From positions 1 through 18,147 of the forward strand of contig JAISRY010000136.1 in assembly GCA_031273385.1 (NCBI GenBank): DNA of 18,147 nucleotides, in the 5' to 3' direction. The position numbers and the translations under genes were made by a program. The notes under the pieces were generated by a model. That model ran no database searches. It saw nothing but the letters and a program-made list of their open reading frames with translations, and was not told where the DNA came from. The stretch comes from Tannerellaceae bacterium. Its GTDB lineage: Bacteria; Bacteroidota; Bacteroidia; Bacteroidales; Tannerellaceae. Shown here one piece after another: positions 1-6,025 of the stretch. How positions within the stretch are numbered: the stretch's first letter is position 1; every line of letters starts with the position of its first letter.

Positions 1-138
1 GGTGTCTCCACTCGCTGCGCTCGGTCGACATGACGTTCTTGCTTGCGCTCGGTTATAATGACGGATACTATTTGTTTTTCACACGATTGTGATTCATCGT
101 CATTATAAGTGCCCAATAAACCTGGTTTATTGGGCACT
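1..138. repeat. Composite intergenic repeat cluster, left edge
   Basis: Non-coding. Two imperfect direct copies of a 20-nt unit (16-35 and 44-63, 16 of 20 identical) lead into a 48-nt hairpin module at 57-104, whose ends TTATAATGACG (53-63) and CGTCATTATAA (98-108) are perfect inverted repeats. Four bases past that module lies a 15-bp perfect palindrome with a one-base centre (arms 108-122 and 124-138, core AATAAACCTGGTTTATT). The 48-nt module and the palindrome both recur at the right edge of the window. This resembles a REP/BIME-type intergenic element; no transposase is visible. Confidence 0.75.
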
Positions 139-227
139 CGCAAAGGCCATTTCTCAATGACGTTTTCTATTAAATCGCTCATATTCTTTTGATTAATCAT
201 TGTACGCTTTGGCTCTTTTTTGTTTTT

Positions 228-365
228 ACCACCCACTTGCCCACTCACCTGCCCACTCACCTGCCCACTCACAATTCCTTTATCCGATGCGGGTTTGAAG
301 CATTATTTTGCGTGTAGTTTCTATGTTACCTGCCCACTCACCTGCTCACTCACTTGCCCACTCTC
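228..365 (-). pseudogene. Possible remnant of a protein tail with SGQV repeats
   Basis: Two blocks of a 12-bp tandem repeat (234-272 and 327-365; unit CCTGCCCACTCA on the plus strand) encode SGQV/SEQV tetrapeptides on the minus strand. Both blocks lie in the same reading frame but are split by two stop codons (321-323 and 303-305). Tandem tetrapeptides of this kind are known near the C-terminus of Bacteroidetes ATP-binding proteins with an AlbA_2/RecG-like domain. No other part of such a protein is visible, so this may instead be a plain microsatellite. Family assignment is a guess; the repeats themselves are certain. Confidence 0.3.
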
Positions 366-390
366 TACATTATAATAAAAAGAAAATAAG

Positions 391-413
391 AAATAGGCGT
401 TCCGCCTTTTTTT
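391..413. terminator. Short hairpin with flanking T/A runs, possible weak terminator
   Basis: Stem AGGCG (395-399) and CGCCT (403-407) with a 3-nt loop is followed on the plus strand by seven Ts (407-413). On the minus strand it is followed by a U-rich stretch. The stem is only 5 bp, so it could be a back-up terminator for cstA read-through or simply a chance hairpin. Confidence 0.3.
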
Positions 414-476
414 CTTTTTCTTTTTTTTTGCTGCCTTTTGTCCGCCGCAAAGGGTAGGACATCGCCCCTGCCGGCC

Positions 477-507
477 TTGCAAGGTTGATTTATATTTCTT
501 ACCTTTG
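477..507 (+). promoter_or_regulatory. Isolated Bacteroidetes-type promoter
   Basis: A TTG at 477-479 is followed after 20 nt by TACCTTTG at 500-507. This matches the Bacteroidetes sigma-ABfr consensus (TTG/TTTG near -33, TAnnTTTG near -7) in both sequence and spacing. Transcription would start near 512-515 and run rightward through the hairpin repeats and then antisense to the 3' end of cstA. No plus-strand gene follows, so it may drive a small or antisense RNA, or be left over from a lost gene. Elements are seen directly; activity is inferred. Confidence 0.5.
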
Positions 508-545
508 CAGCCGTTTGGAGTTTTGAAACAGAATCGGTTTCATTT

Positions 546-620
546 GGGACGGGAGCTATTTCAAATAGGTCGGGAGCAAATAAAAATGGGACGGGAGCCG
601 TTTTTATTTGCTCCCGTCCC
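546..620. repeat. GGGACGGGAGC repeats, direct and inverted
   Basis: The 11-mer GGGACGGGAGC occurs at 546-556 and 588-598, a partial copy (CGGGAGC) lies at 571-577, and an inverted copy lies at 610-620. The copies allow two mutually exclusive hairpins: a 16-bp perfect stem pairing 571-586 with 601-616, and a 13-bp stem pairing 586-598 with 610-622. The second is the one that fits a terminator for cstA. Confidence 0.7.
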
Positions 621-622
621 AT
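578..622 (-). terminator. Likely intrinsic terminator of the dcw-cstA transcript
   Basis: Read on the minus strand, the 3' UTR of cstA forms a 13-bp stem (622-610 paired with 598-586, GC-rich GGGACGGGAGC core) with an 11-nt A-rich loop, followed directly by TTTTTATTT (586-578). The hairpin starts 39 nt after the cstA stop codon. Stem, loop and U tract together fit a Rho-independent terminator. A competing 16-bp hairpin (571-586 with 601-616) shares bases with it. Confidence 0.6.
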
Positions 623-661
623 ACGAGTGGAATTATGATCAAAAAAGGACGCCCGCAACAG

Positions 662-2122
662 TTAACGGTCACGCGGTGGGCGAGTGGTTATACCTTTGCC
701 GTCGTTATTCACTGTTCTTCTGCGCCAGAGGAGGAAGAAGATGAGCGTGATGGCCATACAGCAGGTACCAAGGGCTTGGGAGACGTTGGCGCTCAGGTTC
801 AATCCTTCGGGGGCGATGAAGAGGTAGGTGGAACAGACGGTTGTCATGAACAGCGCCGGTATCAGCGTGACGATGTAGCGCTTTTTCGCCGTTGCCAGGT
901 ATACGGTGATCGCCCAGAGGGTAAAGGCGGCAAGTGTCTGGTTTACCCATGCGAAATAGCGCCAGATGACGGCAAAGTCGATTTGCAGGATCAGGAAGCC
1001 GGCGGCAAACAGCGGGATGGAGACCAGCAGGCGTTTGAGGATAGGCTTCTGATCCAGCTTCAGGAAGTCGGCGACCAGCAGGCGTGCCGAGCGGAAAGCC
1101 GTATCGCCCGACGTGATCGGGGCGGCAACGACGCCGAGTACGGCAAGGAATCCGCCCACCGTCCCGAGCCATTCCCTGGTGATGCTATCGACGACGATCG
1201 CGGCGTTGTCGTTGCCCGAAGCGGCGGCAAAGAGCGCTTTCCCCTCTTCGGTATGGAAGAAGTAGGTCGCTGCCGCCGCCCATATCAACGCGACGATGCC
1301 CTCCGCCATCATTGCGCCGTAAAAGACCGGACGCCCATATTTCTCCTTTTTCAGGCAACGCGCCATCAGGGTGCTTTGCGTGGCATGGAAACCGGAGATG
1401 GCGCCGCAGGCGATGGAGACAAACATCATGGGGAAAATGGGCAGCCCGGCGGGGTGGGTATTGTGCAGCCCGTCGGTAAACTCCGGCAAGGCGGGATAGT
1501 GGTAGATCATCATCACCAGGATCCCGACCGCCATAAACAGCAAGGCAAAGGCAAAGAGGGGATAGATCTTCCCGATGATCTTATCTATCGGCAGCAAGGT
1601 GGCGACGATGTAATAGAGGAAGATCACGATCGCCCAGAAAGCGATGTCGAGGCTGTCGGGCGTCAGTTTGGCCAGCAATCCCGCCGGCCCGGCGACAAAG
1701 ACCGCGCCGACAAGGATCATCAACAGGAGGGTAATGCCGCGCATCAGCTGTTTGCAATGCCGCCCCAGATAGCGGCCGATCAGCTCCGGCAGGCTTTCGC
1801 CATTGTTGCGTATAGACAACATACCGGAGAGGAAATCATGTGTGGCGCCGGCAAAAATACTGCCCAGCACGATCCACACAAAAGAGGAAAGGCCGAATTT
1901 GGCGCCCATAATAGCGCCGAAGATCGGCCCCAGTCCGGCAATGTTGAGGAATTGAATCATAAATACTTTCCATGTCGGCATTGGCACATAGTCTACACCA
2001 TCTTGTTGTGCATAAGCGGGCGTGACGCGATCCGGTTCAATACCGAATACCCGTTCGATAAACGCGCCGTAAACGAAATAACCGCCCACAAGCAGGGCGA
2101 GACAGCAAAGGAATGAAATCAT
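662..2122 (-). CDS. cstA: CstA-family carbon starvation / peptide-pyruvate transporter
   Basis: Polytopic inner-membrane protein of 486 residues in the CstA family, whose members import pyruvate and are linked to peptide uptake in Enterobacteria. The first residues form a membrane segment (about 2-22). The family N-terminal signature follows at about 48-78, with the PTWK and NIAGLGPIFGAI motifs, then many hydrophobic segments with family-like turns such as SGFHATQSTLMARC and the SGDTAFRSARLL stretch. It is much shorter than E. coli CstA (about 700 residues) but in the range I expect for short Bacteroidetes homologues. The ATG at 2122 opens directly into the first membrane helix. It lies 33 bp after yqeY and is the last gene of the same-strand series. 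The actual substrate cannot be read from sequence. Confidence 0.9.
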   Translation of the reverse strand: MISFLCCLALLVGGYFVYGAFIERVFGIEPDRVTPAYAQQDGVDYVPMPTWKVFMIQFLNIAGLGPIFGAIMGAKFGLSSFVWIVLGSIFAGATHDFLSGMLSIRNNGESLPELIGRYLGRHCKQLMRGITLLLMILVGAVFVAGPAGLLAKLTPDSLDIAFWAIVIFLYYIVATLLPIDKIIGKIYPLFAFALLFMAVGILVMMIYHYPALPEFTDGLHNTHPAGLPIFPMMFVSIACGAISGFHATQSTLMARCLKKEKYGRPVFYGAMMAEGIVALIWAAAATYFFHTEEGKALFAAASGNDNAAIVVDSITREWLGTVGGFLAVLGVVAAPITSGDTAFRSARLLVADFLKLDQKPILKRLLVSIPLFAAGFLILQIDFAVIWRYFAWVNQTLAAFTLWAITVYLATAKKRYIVTLIPALFMTTVCSTYLFIAPEGLNLSANVSQALGTCCMAITLIFFLLWRRRTVNNDGKGITTRPPRDR

Positions 2123-2155
2123 GGCATTATAAGTTTATAGAGTGTTACATTCATA

Positions 2156-2605
2156 TTAATTCAATAGTCGTTTGACGGTTTCGGATATCGTCCGGCCATC
2201 GGCTTTTCCGGCCAGCGTTTTGCCGGCTATTCCCATGACCTTGCCCATATCTTTGGGCCCCTCCGCTCCGGCCTCTGCGATGATGGCTTTGAGCGCCTCC
2301 TCCAGTTCCCCGGCGGACATCTGACGGGGAAGATACCCCTCGATGGCGGCAATTTCGGCCAACTCGTTTTCGGCCAGTTCGGGCCGTCCCTGTGCGGCGA
2401 ATATCTCCGCGCTTTCCTTGCGTTGCTTCACCATCTTCTGCAAGATCCTGACGGCTGCTTCGTCGGTCAGTTCGCCGTCCCCGCCTTTGGCGGTCTTTGC
2501 TTCCAGAAACTCTTTCTTGACACCGCGCAAGGCCTGCAATCGGATCTTGTCTTTCGCCAGCATAGCGGCTTTGATGTCTTCACTTACCTGTTCAAATAGA
2601 TTCAT
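2156..2605 (-). CDS. yqeY: GatB/YqeY domain protein
   Basis: Helical protein of 149 residues, the usual length of YqeY. It matches the family at the N-terminus (EQVSEDIKAAMLAKDK, LQALRGVKKEF), in the middle (AENELAEIAAIEGYLPRQMS) and in the C-terminal helical bundle (KDMGKVMGIA). The fold is related to the tail domain of GatB, the tRNA-dependent amidotransferase subunit, which suggests tRNA binding, but the role of stand-alone YqeY is not settled. It starts at an ATG 27 bp after ftsZ, and this ftsZ-yqeY order is common in Bacteroidales as I recall it. The leader is AT-rich with no clear Shine-Dalgarno site. Confidence 0.92.
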   Translation of the reverse strand: MNLFEQVSEDIKAAMLAKDKIRLQALRGVKKEFLEAKTAKGGDGELTDEAAVRILQKMVKQRKESAEIFAAQGRPELAENELAEIAAIEGYLPRQMSAGELEEALKAIIAEAGAEGPKDMGKVMGIAGKTLAGKADGRTISETVKRLLN

Positions 2606-2632
2606 AATAATTAGTGTTTTATGTGTTATTTA

Positions 2633-3985
2633 TTAAAAATAGATCACCGGCCTGCCCTCCGAAAGGGAAGCGGCGCCGTCCTCTGACGGCGGGCGATTGG
2701 CGGTCGCCGTCTGTTCCCCCTGGGAGGTCTTGTTACGGGCGGCTCTAATGATTTTCGGGTCACGGCAATAGGTCGGGTTTTCCTCCAGCAGGGTGATAAA
2801 AGCGTCGTCGTCCAGCTCTTCGGGCGAAAGGATGGCATACTTCACGCCGGCCTGCCGGTGTCCGCCTTGCGTGGCGTCATCATAGCCATAGTCTGCCAAC
2901 AGTTTCCTCTTTTTCTTCTGTGCGATCTCTTCTTCTTCCGCCTTGCGGATATCTTCTTCCGTCATACGGGCGTTTCCCGCCTGCTTCAGCTTATCCATTT
3001 CGGGGATGTTCTCGCGGCCGAAACCGGAAGCGAGGATGGTGATCTTTATCTTTTGGCCTAACGCCTGGTCTTTGGAAAGCCCCCAGATGACCTTGATCTT
3101 TGCGGTATCGAATCCCGCCATGAAGGTCTTCACCTGCGTCATCTCTTTCGTCAGCATCTTCGCTTCGTCCGAATAGGAGATGTTGAACAGGATCTTCTTT
3201 GCCTTGAACGCATCGTTGTTGTTCAGCAAAGGCGATTCGAGGGCGCTGTCTATGGCGGTCTGGAAACGGTTGTTCCCCTCTCCGAAGCCATTGCTCATCA
3301 GGGCGACGCCTCCGTCTTTGAGCGTTGTCCGCACATCGGCGAAGTCCAGGTTGATCACCCCCTCTACGGTGATGATCTCGGAAATGCTCCTGACCGCCGT
3401 CGTCAGCGTGCTATCGGCTTTGGCAAAGGCGGTATCGAGGTCTTCGTCGGCATAGATATCCAGCAGGCGTTCGTTGCTGATCACCAGCAATGCATCGACA
3501 TTCTTCCGCATCTCTTCCACGCCGTACAGGGCCTGTAATATCTTGGGTTCGCCCTCAAAGGCGAAAGGAATCGTGACGATCCCCACCGTTAGGATATCCA
3601 TCTCTTTGGCGATCCGCGCGATGACGGGAGCGGCGCCCGTCCCCGTTCCTCCCCCCATACCGGCGGTGATAAACACCATCTGCGTTCCGTCGCCGAGGAG
3701 TTGCTTTATATCGTTTTCGCTCTCTTCGGCTGCCCGGTGGGCAAGCTCGGGATTGTTCCCGGCTCCCAACCCTTTCGTGATCGACTCACCCAGAATTAAA
3801 TGGTTTGGCACGACCGAATGAACCAATGCCTGTTTGTCCGTATTACAGAGCAGGAACGTGACATCGCGTATCCCCTCCCTGTACATGTGGGAAACAGCAT
3901 TACCTCCGCCTCCCCCGACGCCGATCACCTTGATGATTTTCGGCTCTTCCACGGGTAGATTGAAATCTAATAGTGTATCGTCCAT
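2633..3985 (-). CDS. ftsZ: Cell division protein FtsZ
   Basis: Tubulin-like GTPase of 450 residues that forms the Z ring at midcell and recruits the divisome. The short N-terminal tail is followed by the GTP-binding GVGGGGGNAV loop (22-31), the tubulin signature GMGGGTGTG (109-117), and the T7 loop NLDFAD (212-217), whose acidic residues complete the GTPase site of the next subunit. The core ends near 325. A charged linker (345-370, rich in E and K) leads to a conserved-looking segment with LSPEELDDD and ENPTYCRDPKII (387-413), probably the partner-binding tail. A further low-complexity stretch of about 30 residues ends the protein. The start ATG follows ftsA by 31 bp. The polypeptide is longer than E. 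coli FtsZ (383) owing to the C-terminal part. Confidence 0.98.
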   Translation of the reverse strand: MDDTLLDFNLPVEEPKIIKVIGVGGGGGNAVSHMYREGIRDVTFLLCNTDKQALVHSVVPNHLILGESITKGLGAGNNPELAHRAAEESENDIKQLLGDGTQMVFITAGMGGGTGTGAAPVIARIAKEMDILTVGIVTIPFAFEGEPKILQALYGVEEMRKNVDALLVISNERLLDIYADEDLDTAFAKADSTLTTAVRSISEIITVEGVINLDFADVRTTLKDGGVALMSNGFGEGNNRFQTAIDSALESPLLNNNDAFKAKKILFNISYSDEAKMLTKEMTQVKTFMAGFDTAKIKVIWGLSKDQALGQKIKITILASGFGRENIPEMDKLKQAGNARMTEEDIRKAEEEEIAQKKKRKLLADYGYDDATQGGHRQAGVKYAILSPEELDDDAFITLLEENPTYCRDPKIIRAARNKTSQGEQTATANRPPSEDGAASLSEGRPVIYF

Positions 3986-4016
3986 TGTCTTCTTGATTAT
4001 AGCTGTTGCCGGTTAT

Positions 4017-5285
4017 TCATTGATCCTCATCATCCTTAAAAAGCTCTCCCATTCCGACTTCCACCTTTGTTTTGACCTTATGGAAAAAGCCTTTCTTCGG
4101 CGGCGCCTGCATGGGTGGCGGCGTCGGGGCGGGAGGAGGCGTAGGCTTCACATCCGGCACAGGCTCCGGTTTCGGCGGCGGGGGGATATAGGCCGCACAG
4201 TTTTGCGTCCCCTGGTACAGCAGGCCGGTAGCGACGAGGCAGGCGGAATCCGCCGCCGTATCCGTCTTTTCGACGATCCCTTTGCGTATGGCGGCATAAC
4301 GGACAGGTTTCCCCAGCCGTTCGCCGATCATGTTCTTCAGGTTGTTCAATGCCGAAGCTCCGCCGGTGATCACGATTCCCGCTCCCAAGGTGTTCACGAT
4401 GCCCGTCTCTTCCAGGCGGAAGCAGACATTCTCCAGGATCTCCCGGCTGCGTGCTTCTATGATGAGGTTGATTTCGTTCTCTTTCTCCTTGTCTGCCGCT
4501 GCGCTGCCGTAGGTTTGCTTGATCCGCTCGGCCTCCTCCTCCGTTACGTTCAGCTTTTTCAGGTCTTTGGTGATCAGGTTTCCACCTAAGGGGATGACGT
4601 ACAGGCCGACCAGCACCCCCTCCCTGTAAACGGCCAGCGAGGTCACTCCCGCGCCAAAGCCGATCAGGGCGCATCCCTGCTCTTTCTCGCTTTCGCTCAA
4701 CACCACATCGGCCAGAGCAAGGGGGGATACCACGATACCGGCTATTTTGATGCCGGCGTGTTCCTGGATGCTTTTGATCATGTACTGCCGCAAAGAGGGA
4801 CGGCCTACGATCAGTTTGTACCGCGCTTCGATCTTTTTGCAGGGAACGCCCACCGGATGGGCTTCCAGCTTACCGTCCAGGTAATAGGCGGGCGATACGA
4901 TATCCAGCACGTCGAGCATGTCCGGTTTGCAGGCCTTGCATGCTTCGTACAAGCGGTCTATCATCTCGTCGGTGACGACGTCGCCGGCCTCCGGCGTATG
5001 CGACACGGCGTGTTCGATCGAGCGGACGGACTGTCCTCCGACGCCGACATAGACCTTTTCGATCCTTGACCCGGGCAATCTCCTTTCCAGTTTCTCAATG
5101 AGGCGTTTGACCCTGTTGGCCGCCTCTTTGACATTATGTATACACCCTCTCCTGATACAGCCGGCGGAACTTTCCGTCTCACAGGCGAGGATACTGAGCG
5201 CGCCGTCGACATTCTTTTTCCCGACCATGCCTGTTATCTGCGACGTCCCTAAATCTATGGCGGCTATAAAGTCCGTGTACATCAT
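4017..5285 (-). CDS. ftsA: Cell division protein FtsA
   Basis: Actin-fold protein of 422 residues that tethers FtsZ to the membrane. Phosphate-1 motif AIDLGTSQITGMVG spans 9-22, the SHS2/1C domain follows (about 80-160), phosphate-2 lies at 206-218 and the adenosine motif ITGGASALNNL at 306-316. The usual phosphate-2 aspartate is replaced by glycine (IGFGAGVTS, G209). From 367 to 398 a proline-rich linker (PPPPKPEPVP and similar) joins the core to an amphipathic C-terminal helix starting GFFHKVKTK (399-416), the likely membrane anchor. The start overlaps the ftsQ stop by 4 bp (ATGATG, so 5282 is an equally possible start). Position between ftsQ and ftsZ supports the call. Confidence 0.96.
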   Translation of the reverse strand: MMYTDFIAAIDLGTSQITGMVGKKNVDGALSILACETESSAGCIRRGCIHNVKEAANRVKRLIEKLERRLPGSRIEKVYVGVGGQSVRSIEHAVSHTPEAGDVVTDEMIDRLYEACKACKPDMLDVLDIVSPAYYLDGKLEAHPVGVPCKKIEARYKLIVGRPSLRQYMIKSIQEHAGIKIAGIVVSPLALADVVLSESEKEQGCALIGFGAGVTSLAVYREGVLVGLYVIPLGGNLITKDLKKLNVTEEEAERIKQTYGSAAADKEKENEINLIIEARSREILENVCFRLEETGIVNTLGAGIVITGGASALNNLKNMIGERLGKPVRYAAIRKGIVEKTDTAADSACLVATGLLYQGTQNCAAYIPPPPKPEPVPDVKPTPPPAPTPPPMQAPPKKGFFHKVKTKVEVGMGELFKDDEDQ

Positions 5286-6025
5286 ATCTGTTTATTTTTT
5301 TTAGTACAAACTATCTGATTCCTGTATTTCAAATTAATGACACTGTATTTCTCCCATCCTACCTTGGGAATGGCTTGTTCATAGAACAGTTTCAGGTTGC
5401 CCAGCTTCTCCTCGAAATCGTCGAACGTCCCCAGCAGTATCCGGTGGTTTCCCACGCGGGGTATCAGCTCTACTTCGCGGTTCGGATGAACATAGATCTG
5501 TTCGATCTGGTCATTCCAGAAATCATTCCCTTGCAAAAATAGTGCAAATTTATATAAGTCGGTTACTGCCCACTCTTTTTCTACATATCCACTTGCAATA
5601 GGAAGGTGCGCCACGTAGCGGCTGCTGACCGGCATCACCCCTCCTTTGTCGTCGACGTAATAGTTTCCCCTTGAGCTAATCACCCGTAAGACAGGGATTT
5701 TCTGCCTGACTTCCAACCTGACCATTCCCGACGGCGTCTTATAGGCCTGCACGTCGGCGATCATTTCGTTTTTCAGCAGGGCGGTCTCGATCTTATGCGT
5801 ATTGATGGATTTCATCGGTTGGCCGAGGGCGTACAGGTTGGCCTGTTTCAGCAGGTAGGCCACTTCCGCCTCCGTAACGAAACGCTTGTCGGCGCCGTCT
5901 TTCACCTCCACTGAGAAGTTACGGCAAAGGCCGTCCACCCCGGCATCCCTGAAAAAGAAAGCCATGAAAAGAATGTAGCAGAGCAACAGGGCGGCTACAA
6001 CGACGGAGAGGATGCGGACGAACAC
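5282..6025 (-). CDS. ftsQ: Cell division protein FtsQ/DivIB
   Basis: Bitopic membrane protein of 247 residues with one N-terminal membrane helix (about 4-25) and a periplasmic part. A POTRA-like region (about 35-105: VTEAEVAYLLKQ, LLKNEMIADVQAY, VRLEVRQKIPVLRV) is followed by the FtsQ beta domain with the YYVDDKGGVMP turn. It acts as a scaffold linking FtsL and later divisome proteins. The start codon is GTG at 6025; an in-frame stop lies six codons upstream (6041-6043) with no ATG between. That start overlaps the 3' end of murC by 31 bp, the largest overlap in the cluster. A start further in, at the methionine near residue 21, would lose most of the membrane helix. Confidence 0.92.
   Translation of the reverse strand: MFVRILSVVVAALLLCYILFMAFFFRDAGVDGLCRNFSVEVKDGADKRFVTEAEVAYLLKQANLYALGQPMKSINTHKIETALLKNEMIADVQAYKTPSGMVRLEVRQKIPVLRVISSRGNYYVDDKGGVMPVSSRYVAHLPIASGYVEKEWAVTDLYKFALFLQGNDFWNDQIEQIYVHPNREVELIPRVGNHRILLGTFDDFEEKLGNLKLFYEQAIPKVGWEKYSVINLKYRNQIVCTKKNKQI

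Larger units (their letters stand above)
1..661. other. Non-coding region downstream of cstA
   Basis: No convincing gene lies between the window's left edge and the cstA stop codon. The stretch holds, in order, the edge repeat cluster, 12-bp tandem repeats that may be a gene remnant, a small hairpin with a T run, a pyrimidine-rich tract (about 407-430), an isolated Bacteroidetes-type promoter on the plus strand, and a GC-rich hairpin that probably ends the cstA transcript. Each is listed separately. The minus strand is open from 302 to the edge (about 100 codons), but that frame runs through palindromes and intergenic repeats and is not called as a gene. Confidence 0.7.

Noticed and set aside
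1..302. Minus-strand frame open for about 100 codons to the left edge
   Set aside because: It passes through a perfect 15-bp palindrome and the edge repeats, whose translation is typical of intergenic repeat DNA. Only the SGQV part is kept as a possible remnant.
234..365. CRISPR-like array of 12-bp repeats
   Set aside because: Units are directly adjacent with no spacers, far shorter than CRISPR repeats, and there are no cas genes.
691..698. Second TACCTTTG motif on the plus strand
   Set aside because: It lies inside the cstA coding region and has no TTG about 20 nt upstream. It shows that the -7 motif alone can arise by chance here.
608..2116. A 502-codon plus-strand open frame opposite cstA
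   Set aside because: It has the charged, low-complexity composition of an antisense shadow, while the minus-strand frame encodes a clear multi-pass CstA protein.
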